Positions 10,008-18,601 of a stretch of 40,510 nt of DNA are shown one piece after another (position 1 is the first letter of the stretch; each line of letters opens with the position of its first letter). Source of the stretch: Bacteroidia bacterium (GTDB taxonomy: Bacteria > Bacteroidota > Bacteroidia > B-17B0 > Aurantibacillaceae). Under the pieces are notes generated by a model, which did not search any database, was not told the origin of the DNA, and saw only the letters and a list, made by a program, of their open reading frames with translations. The position numbers were made by a program, and so were the translations under genes. The stretch spans positions 1 through 40,510 of the forward strand of contig JALHRL010000029.1 of NCBI GenBank assembly GCA_022841465.1, read 5' to 3'.

Positions 10008-11681
10008 CTAATTTTGTTTGACTAATTTAGTATAAGAAGATTTCTTGCCGTTATCAATTTTAATAAAATAGATACCATTTGCATAGTTGCTTAGCGGTAC
10101 TTTATAGTTAGTTTCAGAGTTGTTGTTTTGAAAAACAACTTCCCCAAACACATTAGTTATTTCCAATTTATGAATTCCAAAGTAGTTGTCAATTAATCGG
10201 ATTGAAAAGAAATCACTGCATGGGTTTGGATAGATTTCGACAAGGGGATTTTTACTTATAGTAATCATATTTGTTAGTTGAGATAACCCTATTTTAATCA
10301 GGAAATAATTTGCATTACCTGAAGTATTTGTTAAATTATTTGAGCCAAAGTTAATAGTTGAACTTGTAAAACTACCAGTAAGTACAATATTGCCACTTGC
10401 ATCGGTAGAAATTCCGTAACCCTCGTCATTAAGTGAGCCTCCCCAAGACTCGCTCCAAATTACATTTCCAGTAGAATCGTATTTTATAGCAAAAACGTCT
10501 GAGTTTCCTGTATTTGTATGTGTTGTTGAGCCAATTAAAATACTTGGACTTTGAAAGTAGCCAGCTAAAACAGCATTGCCGTTATTGTCATTCGTTATAG
10601 TTTGCCCATAATCATTTGATACCCCTCCATTTCCCTTTAGCCAAATAAGACTTCCAAAAGGATTATACTTTGCAATAAAAAAATCATTACCACCTGAATT
10701 AGTAATTGTAGTTGTGCCAATACTCATGCTCAATCCATCATAATTCCCCAATACAAAAATATTGCCATTACTATCAACTGAAACGCTTTGTCCGGATTCA
10801 TTTGCAGCACCATTAGCATTTTTTGCCCATAAAACATTCCCAAGTGGGTCAATTTTTACCACAAAATAATCAGAAGTACCTGTAGTACCTGCTGTATTAT
10901 TAAGGGTTGTTGATCCGAAAATTATAAGAGAACTATTAAAATAACCAGTTACAATGCTATTGCCTGTAGCATCAGTAGTAACGCCATACGCCACATCAGC
11001 TACAGAACCTCCTGCGCTCATAGCCCAAATAGTATTTCCTACTGAATCGTACTTTACAATAAATGCTTCAGCATTACCGGCATTGGTTAGCAAGAATGTT
11101 CCGAATGTAATGGTATTACTATAAAAGCCACCAACAACCGTAATATTGCCCATTACATCCACATCTACTGAATAACCATAATCATTTAGTGAACCTCCCG
11201 CACTTTTTGCCCACACTACATTACCTAGCGGATCATACTTTACAATAAAAACATCACGACTAGTGCCTGTATTGTCAGCGTTTGTCAGGGTAATTGTACC
11301 AAAAGTTATCGTTGGGCTATTAAAATAACCCGTGATTAAAATATTTCCGCTTGGATCTGTGGCTACACTTTTTACGTAATCATAATCACTACCACCTAAT
11401 CCTTTGGCCCAAATAATATTACCCGATGGGGAATACTTAACCATGAAAATATCGCCAAGACCACTATTATTAAGCGTTGTTGTGCTAAATGAAATATTAG
11501 GTCCACTAAAATCACCAACCACAATAATATTACCGCTATTATCAGTAGTAGTACTCTTGCCATATCCAGAGGAGATGGTGCTTGCGTTTTGTGCCCAAGC
11601 ATAATTTGTGATTTGACTTAGTGATAACTTAGTAAGACTTAGCAGAATTAAAGTAAATATTAAATTGCTCATTTTTTTCAT
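10008..11681 (-). CDS. Secreted SBBP-like repeat protein, T9SS type A
   Basis: About 557 residues from the chosen start; an upstream ATG at 11708 would add nine polar residues before MKKMSNLIFTLILLSLTKLS, which is the real signal-peptide opening. The body has repeated units of about 60 residues: DxxGN(I/V)xVxGxF, FGxxTLTN, (F/Y)xVKYDxxGNVxWAKxxGG. These are blades of a propeller related to that in the 1691-residue protein. The C terminus is a type A sorting domain (VEIYPNPCSDFFSIRL...YFIKIDNG). Function is unknown, probably cell-surface. Confidence 0.85.
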   Translation of the reverse strand: MKKMSNLIFTLILLSLTKLSLSQITNYAWAQNASTISSGYGKSTTTDNSGNIIVVGDFSGPNISFSTTTLNNSGLGDIFMVKYSPSGNIIWAKGLGGSDYDYVKSVATDPSGNILITGYFNSPTITFGTITLTNADNTGTSRDVFIVKYDPLGNVVWAKSAGGSLNDYGYSVDVDVMGNITVVGGFYSNTITFGTFLLTNAGNAEAFIVKYDSVGNTIWAMSAGGSVADVAYGVTTDATGNSIVTGYFNSSLIIFGSTTLNNTAGTTGTSDYFVVKIDPLGNVLWAKNANGAANESGQSVSVDSNGNIFVLGNYDGLSMSIGTTTITNSGGNDFFIAKYNPFGSLIWLKGNGGVSNDYGQTITNDNNGNAVLAGYFQSPSILIGSTTHTNTGNSDVFAIKYDSTGNVIWSESWGGSLNDEGYGISTDASGNIVLTGSFTSSTINFGSNNLTNTSGNANYFLIKIGLSQLTNMITISKNPLVEIYPNPCSDFFSIRLIDNYFGIHKLEITNVFGEVVFQNNNSETNYKVPLSNYANGIYFIKIDNGKKSSYTKLVKQN

Positions 11682-11924
11682 AGTTTTGTTATTTTGATTA
11701 TAGTTCATTCGCTGTTTTGTCCAAGTTAAGGATGTAAAGAGGTTTTTCGACTACGTTTTAACTGCACCACGTATTTAGGGAACAAACACCTATTAATAGG
11801 GAAGGAAATTGGATTGATATTTATCACCACTACCGCAATGCTATATTTTGTGCCATTTTGAATTAGGTAAATGCCCAAAACAATTGTAATTTAGTTTAAT
11901 CTCGTATACTATAGCCGATACCCC

Positions 11925-13925
11925 ATGATAAATAAATTTTTGTTTTTACTTACTGTATTGCTATCAGTTAAATGTTTATCTCAAAATAAAACTATTGATT
12001 CGCTACAAACTGTTTTAAAAACTGAGCTTAGCGACACAAACAAGATCAAAACGTTAAATGCACTTGGTTCTAAGCTTTATGAAAAAGCGGAATATGATTT
12101 GGCTTTGCAATACGTTGATGAAGCGAAACAATTAGCCAAAGAAATAAATTACAAGAAGGGTAGTGCAACATCGTACAAACTGACTGGTTATATTCTTATC
12201 AAAAAAGGTGAATATACAAATGCTTTAGATGCTATTGATAAATCTATAATTATCCAAAAGGCTTTAGGTGACAAGTTAGAAATTGGGGCAGGATATAATT
12301 TCAAGGGTAATATTTATTTAATGAAGGGGGATTTCCAAGAGGCGCTTACTTATCTATTACAGGGATTAAAAATTTTAGAAGAAACAAAAAACCGAAAGGC
12401 AATTGGTATGGCTTATAACGGTATAGGAATTGCATACTATAGCCAGCATAATTATGACAAAGCTACTGAAGCTTTTAAAAAATCGTTACGTTTTAAGGAT
12501 AGTATAAAAGATAAGCTTGGAATAGCTGTTGGGTATAATAATTTAGGAATTATATATCTTGATCAAAAGAATTATGTAGAGGCAATAGATAGTTACACTG
12601 CATCATTAAAATTAAGACAAGAAATTGGAGATAAGCAAGGAATTGCTGATTGCTATGACAATATTGGTATTGTTTACTATGAACAAGAGAAATACGATGA
12701 AGCTATTAAATACCATTTAAAAGCCCTTGAAATTGCAAAGGAATTGAAATATTTATATGTGATTTCGCATAGTTATATTAATATTGGTAAGGTTTATTTG
12801 AAACTCGGTAAGTTAAACGCTGCCGGAGAGTATTTATATTTAGCCGCCGATTTAGGAAAAAAATTAGAAGACAAGGCTTTTATAAAAGATGTGTACCAAC
12901 AGCTATCTGAATTAAATTACCTAAAAGGAGATTTCAAAAAGGCTTATGAATATCATAAAGTTTATTCGTTATATATCGATAAACTTTACGATATACAATC
13001 GAACAAACAGATGGCCGAAATGAGTGAGAAATATGAGTCAGAAAAGAAAGATAAGGAACTTTTAAAACTTGCCAAGGATAATGAGGTAAAGCAAATTGAA
13101 TTAGAACGAAAAGAGATTGAAAAACGAAACTTATTAATTATTGTTGTTGGAGTAATAGTTGTTTTGTTGATATTAGTATTGCTAGGAGTAATTTTAAAAA
13201 GATCAAATACAAAGATGAAGAATATAAATACCCTTTTGGTAAAACAGAGTGAAGAGATTGAACAAAAGAACAGGGAAATTAATACTCAAGCAGTTCAAAT
13301 TGCAAGGTATCAAAGCCAAATGAATCCTCACTTTATTTTTAATGCAATAAACGGGCTACAAAGTATGGTATTGGAAGAAGATAAATTTAAAGCTATAGAG
13401 CAAATACAATCCTTATCTAAATTATTGCGATTAACCTTGAATAACTCGGAAAGCGAATATATTACAATAAGTGAGGAAGAGAATTATTTAAACAAATATA
13501 TTGAATTTGAATTGTTACGATTTAAGAAAAAATTTAAGTTTAAGTTTGATGTGAATGAAGATGTAGATAGGGCTTTATTAATACCAACAATGATTATACA
13601 GCCTATGGTTGAAAACGCCATTAAACACGCAGGCTTAAATGAAATAAATAATGGCGAGATTGCTGTTAGGATATATACATTAAAAAACAATAAAGAGAAT
13701 CTATTAGGAATTGAAATCACGGATAATGGTACCGGTGTGAAGGTGAATACGGGGGGACATGAATCAAAGGGTTTGAAAATTACTAAACAACGTTTGTTAT
13801 TGGAATTAAGAAAAAATAGTATTTATATAGAAGAATACTTAAGTATTAGGAACAGAATTTACGATGAAAACAATATTATAAATGGGACGAGGGTGCAAAT
13901 TATTTGCCCTTATTATATGGAATAA
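11925..13925 (+). CDS. TPR-containing LytS-type sensor histidine kinase
   Basis: 666 residues. A signal peptide (1-19) is followed by about eight tetratricopeptide repeats (about 20-370: KLYEKAEYDLALQYVDEAK and similar units). Then come a short coiled coil, one transmembrane helix (about 402-426), a second coiled coil and a cytoplasmic kinase of the LytS/YpdA type. The phospho-acceptor is His469 in NPHFIFNA, and the ATP site has VENAIKHAG and DNGTGV. The TPR part is therefore periplasmic and probably senses a protein or peptide. The response-regulator gene follows after 24 bp, so the two form one operon. The inducing signal is unknown. Confidence 0.9.
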   Translation: MINKFLFLLTVLLSVKCLSQNKTIDSLQTVLKTELSDTNKIKTLNALGSKLYEKAEYDLALQYVDEAKQLAKEINYKKGSATSYKLTGYILIKKGEYTNALDAIDKSIIIQKALGDKLEIGAGYNFKGNIYLMKGDFQEALTYLLQGLKILEETKNRKAIGMAYNGIGIAYYSQHNYDKATEAFKKSLRFKDSIKDKLGIAVGYNNLGIIYLDQKNYVEAIDSYTASLKLRQEIGDKQGIADCYDNIGIVYYEQEKYDEAIKYHLKALEIAKELKYLYVISHSYINIGKVYLKLGKLNAAGEYLYLAADLGKKLEDKAFIKDVYQQLSELNYLKGDFKKAYEYHKVYSLYIDKLYDIQSNKQMAEMSEKYESEKKDKELLKLAKDNEVKQIELERKEIEKRNLLIIVVGVIVVLLILVLLGVILKRSNTKMKNINTLLVKQSEEIEQKNREINTQAVQIARYQSQMNPHFIFNAINGLQSMVLEEDKFKAIEQIQSLSKLLRLTLNNSESEYITISEEENYLNKYIEFELLRFKKKFKFKFDVNEDVDRALLIPTMIIQPMVENAIKHAGLNEINNGEIAVRIYTLKNNKENLLGIEITDNGTGVKVNTGGHESKGLKITKQRLLLELRKNSIYIEEYLSIRNRIYDENNIINGTRVQIICPYYME

Positions 13926-13949
13926 TTTATTCATACTAATTAAAAAATA

Positions 13950-14690
13950 ATGACAAGCATAATTATAGATGATAATGAACAAGCCATTAAAACACTTGAT
14001 GGTTTGCTTAAGCATTTTTGCCTACAGGTAAAGGTTGTTGGTAAAGCGCAATCTATTAGAGATGCCGTATTACTAATTAACGAGTTGAGTCCGGATATTG
14101 TTTTTTTAGATGTTGAGATGAATAATGAAACCGGATTTGACTTGTTTCCATTTTTTTCCAAACCGAATTTTATAGTAATTTTCACAACCTCACATGAGAA
14201 GTATGCTATAAAAGCATTTAAGACAGAATGTTTTGACTACCTACTAAAGCCAATTGACCCAATTGAATTAGCTAGTTGTATTGGAAGAATTGAAAAAGAG
14301 AAGAGTGACATACTTAATATACAACGAGACCAACTGTTATTGAATAGTATTAAACAAAATAATACCGGTAGTAAAAAAATAGCTTTTATTTCAGAAAAAG
14401 GTTATTCGTTTATTGATGAGGAAGATATTGTTTACTTTAATGCAGATGGCAAGTACACCAATATTTACACTAATAAAAAGGAAACTTTTACTTCATCTAA
14501 AAACATTGGAGAAATTGAAGGTACTTTATCAAATAATTTTTTTCGATGCCATAAATCGTGGATAATAAATTTAAAATATATTACAAAGTACTTAAAAGAC
14601 AAAAATCAGGTTTTACTATTAAATGATACTGTTGTGGAAATATCATCACTGAAGAAAAACGAGTTTTTTAAACTTTTTAATAAGCTATAG
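13950..14690 (+). CDS. LytTR-family response regulator
   Basis: 246 residues. The N-terminal receiver domain (about 1-120) has the acidic pair D7/D8, phospho-acceptor D54 in VFLDVEM and K100 in YLLKPID. The C-terminal LytTR DNA-binding domain (about 140-246) has the family's KIAFISEKGYSFIDEEDIVY and FFRCHKSWIINLKYI signatures. It is the natural partner of the upstream TPR kinase. Target genes are unknown; the T9SS cargo genes on the opposite strand are physically close, but a link is only a guess. Confidence 0.92.
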   Translation: MTSIIIDDNEQAIKTLDGLLKHFCLQVKVVGKAQSIRDAVLLINELSPDIVFLDVEMNNETGFDLFPFFSKPNFIVIFTTSHEKYAIKAFKTECFDYLLKPIDPIELASCIGRIEKEKSDILNIQRDQLLLNSIKQNNTGSKKIAFISEKGYSFIDEEDIVYFNADGKYTNIYTNKKETFTSSKNIGEIEGTLSNNFFRCHKSWIINLKYITKYLKDKNQVLLLNDTVVEISSLKKNEFFKLFNKL

Positions 14691-14791
14691 AAATCTCATG
14701 AAAGTTGATTGTTTTAAAAATGATAAAACGATACTACTATGGATGATTGATTCTGAAAAAAATAATTAATGAGTAAATTGAGTTGGAAAAT

Positions 14792-15400
14792 TTACATAAG
14801 CATTACTTCATGCTCCGCGCAATCAATACGAAGTTCTGATTTTTTAAGTGGGGCATTTAATAAATGGCAATAATGTTGCTCCTTTTTTAATTCGTGAAAG
14901 CGACAAGATAAACACATGCGGTTTATAGAAATAACACCAGTATTTTGAAGATTTGAAATTAAGCCAAGTAAACTAGAAAGCAAAAGCTCGTTTTGCGCAT
15001 TAGTTGAATTAGCTAAGGGCTCAAGAATTTTGTTTGCGAATAGCGACACCTTCTTCGCTAACAATCTCCCTGAATCAGTAAGTTTGATTGAATAACTTCT
15101 ATTGTCATCAGATTCAGTTTCTTTAATGATTAGTTTTTTACTCAATAAGGATTTTACAGAATCACTAATTGTTGACTTTGTCATATTAAACTCATTGGCC
15201 AAATGGCTAACTGTTCTCTTACCTGATTTATGGAATAAGCAAAAAATTAATATTTGCGTTTGTATCGGGCTTAAAGAATGTTCTTTACTTTCTTCCCATA
15301 ATAAAACTCTAAAAGCTTCAGAAATTCTTTCTAATGCCACTACTATTTTACTTTCAACACTTTCTTCTTGAAATTTATTATCGAAAACAGATCTCTTCAT
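14792..15400 (-). CDS. MarR-family regulator with C-terminal four-Cys motif (copy 1)
   Basis: 202 residues. A winged-helix MarR core (about 15-145) includes the recognition-helix region LANEFNMTKSTISDSVKSL and a DDNRSYSIKLT wing. Beyond the normal MarR end lies an added tail with C-x2-C-x11-C-x15-C (CLSC ... HYC ... RIDC). The second MarR gene in this window (18942-19538) has identical spacing. Four such cysteines are suited to holding zinc or an Fe-S cluster, which suggests a metal, redox or NO sensor (inference). It is the last gene of the operon starting at 16281, with its start directly abutting the previous stop, and probably regulates that operon. Confidence 0.85.
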   Translation of the reverse strand: MKRSVFDNKFQEESVESKIVVALERISEAFRVLLWEESKEHSLSPIQTQILIFCLFHKSGKRTVSHLANEFNMTKSTISDSVKSLLSKKLIIKETESDDNRSYSIKLTDSGRLLAKKVSLFANKILEPLANSTNAQNELLLSSLLGLISNLQNTGVISINRMCLSCRFHELKKEQHYCHLLNAPLKKSELRIDCAEHEVMLM

Positions 15401-15664
15401 TTAGTTGCAATTTTCCATTTCGTAAATATAATAACCATTTTTAATTATGGCATCTTCCCACATAGGTTTTATTGACTCTACGTGGCAAAAAGTACATTCT
15501 TTTGCTGTTAATGATTGCTCAGTTAGCCCTTTTGATGTTAAATATGCCTTGCCGTAAGCATATATAACTTCGCTGTCTTTTACTTCGGACGGTGCAATAA
15601 TATCAAAATGCATAACGGTGCCATCTTTTTTTGTTACATAAGTATCCCAAACGGCTATATTCAT
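15401..15664 (-). CDS. DUF2024-like protein, type a (copy 1)
   Basis: 87 residues, cytoplasmic, no signal peptide. It opens MNIAVWDTYVTKKDGTVMHF, which I recognise as DUF2024 family; the function of that family is unknown. A conserved ECTFCHVE segment (CxFCH) lies at about residues 56-63. The pattern resembles a c-type heme site, but the protein is not exported, so a metal- or thiol-based role is likelier. Paralog of the gene at 20960-21223. It sits directly before the MarR gene in the operon. Confidence 0.82.
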   Translation of the reverse strand: MNIAVWDTYVTKKDGTVMHFDIIAPSEVKDSEVIYAYGKAYLTSKGLTEQSLTAKECTFCHVESIKPMWEDAIIKNGYYIYEMENCN

Positions 15665-15716
15665 CTTATTAAATTTAAAATTGTGTTTATGTGAATTGTC
15701 TAGATTAAATTATTTT

Positions 15717-15980
15717 CTAAAACCCCCAATGTTTGAAAATTGAATATCCCTTCTCTTTTATTTCTCCTTTAACCTTTTCATTAGCAATTTCCATATGGCA
15801 AAAATCGCACTCCTCTGCACTAATTAATTTTTTAGCCATAATCCCCTCTTCTTTTAAGAATTCATTGCCAAATTGATAAATTATTTTTACATCCTTGAGT
15901 TCCGAAGGGACAATGATATCAAATTTTATGAGTTTCCCATCATCTTTTCTAAACACCGTATCGTATAATGATATTTCCAT
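15717..15980 (-). CDS. DUF2024-like protein, type b (copy 1)
   Basis: 87 residues from the preferred start at 15980; an upstream ATG at 16004 would add eight residues that its paralog does not share. It starts MEISLYDTVFRKDDGKLIKF and carries ECDFCHMEIA, the same CxFCH motif as the type a protein. It ends KHWGF, as does the type b paralog at 21322-21585. It is one half of a diverged gene pair (types a and b) kept together in both operons, so the two may form a heteromer (inference). Confidence 0.8.
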   Translation of the reverse strand: MEISLYDTVFRKDDGKLIKFDIIVPSELKDVKIIYQFGNEFLKEEGIMAKKLISAEECDFCHMEIANEKVKGEIKEKGYSIFKHWGF

Positions 15981-16014
15981 TTTCAAATTTTGCTTAAAAT
16001 GCATTTAAATGATA

Positions 16015-16042
16015 AACGCCCTGCTAATAATAGCAGGGCGTT
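16015..16042 (-). terminator. Strong stem-loop after the mini-thioredoxin gene (copy 1)
   Basis: Perfect 12-bp stem AACGCCCTGCTA / TAGCAGGGCGTT with a 4-nt loop, 5 bp after the stop of the gene at 16048-16281. The tail on the minus strand is only moderately T-rich, so it may be a partial terminator or an mRNA-stabilising end that sets the thioredoxin gene higher than the genes behind it. Confidence 0.6.
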
Positions 16043-16047
16043 ATTGA

Positions 16048-16281
16048 TTATCCTTTTACATCAGCCATTGATGCCCCAAAGTTAATGTGCAATACATTAC
16101 CATTCGGAGTTACTAATGCCGGAACAGATTTTACACCTGCTTTTTCGGCTTCTGCAATTCTTGATTTATCTGTACCAAAATGTACAATATCTACGTTGTT
16201 TGCACCAAGTAAATTAATGATGTCGTGTTCTGCGCTAACGCAAACAGAACAACCTGCGTGAAAGAAAACTGGTTTGCTCAT
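16048..16281 (-). CDS. Mini-thioredoxin / glutaredoxin-like protein (copy 1)
   Basis: 77 residues, cytoplasmic. The active-site pair is C11-SV-C14 directly after the first strand (PVFFHAGCSVC). The cis-Pro loop is GVKSVPALV, and a conserved end HINFGASMADVKG follows. It is much shorter than ordinary thioredoxins (about 105), like the small redox proteins of the glutaredoxin type. The paralog at 22442-22675 has CPVC. It is the first gene of an operon with a well-formed promoter and a palindrome upstream. It likely reduces a disulfide or passes electrons in the response controlled by the MarR protein at the operon's end. Confidence 0.82.
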   Translation of the reverse strand: MSKPVFFHAGCSVCVSAEHDIINLLGANNVDIVHFGTDKSRIAEAEKAGVKSVPALVTPNGNVLHINFGASMADVKG

Positions 16282-16321
16282 TTTTTTGTTTTTAAGTGTG
16301 ATTTATAATTTTAGTTACTGT

Positions 16322-16331
16322 AATTGCAATT
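16322..16331. promoter_or_regulatory. Conserved leader palindrome AATTGCAATT (copy 1)
   Basis: A 10-bp palindrome in the untranslated leader of the mini-thioredoxin operon, just downstream of the predicted -7 box. It is at the same relative place in the second operon (22713-22722), while the rest of the leader has diverged. It may be a second operator or mark the transcription start. Confidence 0.4.
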
Positions 16332-16337
16332 ATGTCA

Positions 16338-16368
16338 CAAATATAGTAAGGATTCCTTACTATGCAAA
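16338..16368 (-). promoter_or_regulatory. Promoter with palindromic operator, mini-thioredoxin operon 1
   Basis: On the minus strand, TTTG (16365-16368), 19 bp, then TATATTTG (16338-16345): a textbook Bacteroidota promoter. The spacer and first -7 bases form the palindrome TAGTAAGGATTCCTTACTA (16344-16362; 9-bp arms, one central base). A protein bound there would block RNA polymerase. The MarR protein encoded at the end of the operon is the obvious candidate. Confidence 0.8.
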
Positions 16369-16444
16369 AAAAACAGATGCGTTTTTTTTTGATGCGGAAA
16401 GATGATATAATTGAACTACTTGATGTTAGGTTGTAATAATCATA

Positions 16445-17113
16445 CTATTTAATTAAAGCTAAAAACTCCATTTTTAGTTTCTCGTCTTGGAACTTACCGG
16501 AATAATACGAGGTAATTGTACTACTATTTGTGTCCTTTATGCCTCTTGAACTGACGCAAAGATGAACTGCGTCAATTACTACAGCTACATGTTCGCTATT
16601 TAAAGCCGTCTTTAATTCGTTAGCTATCTGATTGGTTAAGCGCTCTTGCACTTGAGGTCGTTTTGCAAAGTATTCAACCAAACGGTTAATTTTTGATAGA
16701 CCAATTACTTTATTATTTGATGAGAAATAGGCTACATGTACTTTCCCGATGATTGGAACAAAGTGATGTTCACAATAGGAATATAGCGTAATATTTTTCT
16801 CAACTAACATTTCGTTGTATTGATACTTATTATCAAATAATGCCGCTTGTGGTTTATTAGCAGGGTTTAACCCACTGAAAGCTTCTTTAACGTACATCTT
16901 TGCTACTCTCAGGGGTGTGTCTTTTAAGCTATCATCTGTTAAATCTAAACCCAGCGTATGCATTATTTGTTGAAAATGGTCAGCAATAATTTTGATTTTT
17001 TGCGTGTCATTTAAGTTAAAAGCACCTTCACGCATAGGAGTATCTAACGAGCTACTGAAATGTTCCTCGTTTATTTCGGATAATAGTTTTTCTGTTAAAA
17101 CATCTTCTATCAT
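16445..17113 (-). CDS. folE: GTP cyclohydrolase I
   Basis: 222 residues. It converts GTP to 7,8-dihydroneopterin triphosphate, the first step of folate and pterin synthesis, in the cytoplasm. Zinc ligands are visible as C114 and H117 in YCEHHFVP and C186 in HLCVSSRG. The family motifs DTPLRVAKMY and RPQVQERLT are present. The length matches bacterial FolE. It is the last gene of a DoxX - cytochrome c - sigma factor - folE operon, 9 bp after the sigma gene. That is an odd setting for a housekeeping enzyme and suggests an inducible isoform. Whether a second folE exists elsewhere cannot be seen. Confidence 0.93.
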   Translation of the reverse strand: MIEDVLTEKLLSEINEEHFSSSLDTPMREGAFNLNDTQKIKIIADHFQQIMHTLGLDLTDDSLKDTPLRVAKMYVKEAFSGLNPANKPQAALFDNKYQYNEMLVEKNITLYSYCEHHFVPIIGKVHVAYFSSNNKVIGLSKINRLVEYFAKRPQVQERLTNQIANELKTALNSEHVAVVIDAVHLCVSSRGIKDTNSSTITSYYSGKFQDEKLKMEFLALIK

Positions 17114-17122
17114 TGTCCCTTT

Positions 17123-17785
17123 TTATTTATCAGTATTAATATTTGCCATTACTCGCTCTACCATTCTATCACAATAAACCAAGTTAAATTCGTAGATATC
17201 TTCGGGAGAATACATTTTTTCAATTTCTGATCGTAACATGGTTTTCGCTCTACTTAATCTAGCTTTCACATTGGTTTCAGTAATATTGGTCACTTCAGAG
17301 GTTTCTGCAACATTAAGTCCATTTAATTCTCGTAATGTAAATACTACCTGGTAATCTTCGGGGATTTTATTAAGTGCGTTTTCTAATACATGCCCCAGTT
17401 CTTTATTTAAAATAGTCTTTTCGGTACTAGCTTGATTTTGAAACATTGGATTATTTTTTTCGAGAGTTATTTCATGAACAGGGTTTTCATTTTTATAGCT
17501 GCTTCTTTTGTTTTTTTGATAACAGTTATTGAGCATTATTCTTGTAACCCATGTTTTAAAAGAGGATTTACCTTCAAATTTTGACAAACTATAAAATGCA
17601 TTAATATAAGTTTCCTGCATCAAGTCTTCTGTATCGTGATGGGTGTAATTATAAGACCTTCCAATTTTATATAAAAACGGATTGTTTCTACGAATCAGTA
17701 ATTCATAGAGTTTACTTTCACCCTCTAATATTTTACCAATTATTTCGGCATCAGAATAATGCTCAAATTCTTTTATACTCGTCAT
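17123..17785 (-). CDS. ECF-type RNA polymerase sigma factor
   Basis: 220 residues. Region 2 (about 15-90) has LYELLIRRNNPFLYKIGRSY, DTEDLMQETYINAFYSL and SFKTWVTRIMLNNCY. Region 4 (about 130-190) has IPEDYQVVFTLRELNGLNVA and TNVKARLSRAKTML. No anti-sigma gene with a recognisable zinc motif adjoins it; the neighbours are a c-type cytochrome lipoprotein (upstream, 16 bp) and folE (downstream, 9 bp). The cytochrome or DoxX protein may supply the signal (inference). Confidence 0.9.
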   Translation of the reverse strand: MTSIKEFEHYSDAEIIGKILEGESKLYELLIRRNNPFLYKIGRSYNYTHHDTEDLMQETYINAFYSLSKFEGKSSFKTWVTRIMLNNCYQKNKRSSYKNENPVHEITLEKNNPMFQNQASTEKTILNKELGHVLENALNKIPEDYQVVFTLRELNGLNVAETSEVTNITETNVKARLSRAKTMLRSEIEKMYSPEDIYEFNLVYCDRMVERVMANINTDK

Positions 17786-17801
17786 ACTATAAAGTTGAGG
17801 A

Positions 17802-18155
17802 TTATTTTGATGTTGCTCTCACTCCAACAGCAAATTTTATTAAGGATTGTTTTTCTTCTGCTGTTAATTTTGCTTTTACAGCCATCACATCCACTATTTC
17901 TAATAATCTAGGCTCTGTATAAACCGTTACATCTTTGGTGCCGTGACACTTTGTACAAGCACCCGTGTATATGGAATGCCCTTTTTTCAATTCTTCCATT
18001 GTAGTATTCGGAAACCGGGTATTTACAGCGGTTAATTGTGCATCCATACTAGAATCAGTGGAAGCAGTGGAAGCAGTTGAAGTTGCAGCTTTTTTTGATT
18101 TACAAGCTACTGTTATTGAGATTAGTACTGAAGCAATTACTATTATTTTTTTCAT
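17802..18155 (-). CDS. c-type cytochrome lipoprotein
   Basis: 117 residues. A lipoprotein signal ends in ITVAC (lipid-anchored Cys18). A Ser/Thr/Ala-rich linker (20-40) leads to a small monohaem domain with C67-TK-C70-H71; Met91 is a possible distal ligand. It is therefore a membrane-anchored periplasmic electron carrier. It is sandwiched between DoxX and sigma genes and is probably expressed with them. The partner oxidase or reductase is unknown. Confidence 0.85.
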   Translation of the reverse strand: MKKIIVIASVLISITVACKSKKAATSTASTASTDSSMDAQLTAVNTRFPNTTMEELKKGHSIYTGACTKCHGTKDVTVYTEPRLLEIVDVMAVKAKLTAEEKQSLIKFAVGVRATSK

Positions 18156-18217
18156 TTTATATATGGTTTATAGAGTATTAGAGTGGTGGTTGATGAAATG
18201 GGTTACAAGCAAACGGC

Positions 18218-18601
18218 TTATTTAACTAATTTAGCTATGCGAGCCATGGAGAAAGCTGCAATTGCCATAACAAGATCACGAACGGCTACATCCATGAATT
18301 TAAAACTTGCCAACAGAGTAAGTGCTATTAATGTTAACCATGCCGCAACAATATAACCACCTATTTCTGTTTTCTTTAGCACAATTATTCCGGCCACAAT
18401 TTCAATAACACCAACAATCATTATAAATAGGGATGCAGAAAAGGGTAACATGCTTCCAAGGCCTGGATGAACATATTGTTCCCAGTTTGTAAGGATATTA
18501 GTGAATTTATCTAATCCTGCAACAATAGGTACGATACCAAATGTTAGTTTAAGCAGATTAAATGTTGGTTTAATTGACTGATTTAGATTGATACTTTCCA
18601 T
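18218..18601 (-). CDS. DoxX-like integral membrane protein
   Basis: 127 residues with four hydrophobic helices (about 15-33, 54-75, 80-99, 105-122) and the DoxX-style first helix FGIVPIVAGLDKF. DoxX-family proteins are small membrane partners of respiratory or redox enzymes. It is the first gene of the operon running to folE. The name rests on length and topology, so it is less certain than its neighbours. Confidence 0.7.
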   Translation of the reverse strand: MESINLNQSIKPTFNLLKLTFGIVPIVAGLDKFTNILTNWEQYVHPGLGSMLPFSASLFIMIVGVIEIVAGIIVLKKTEIGGYIVAAWLTLIALTLLASFKFMDVAVRDLVMAIAAFSMARIAKLVK

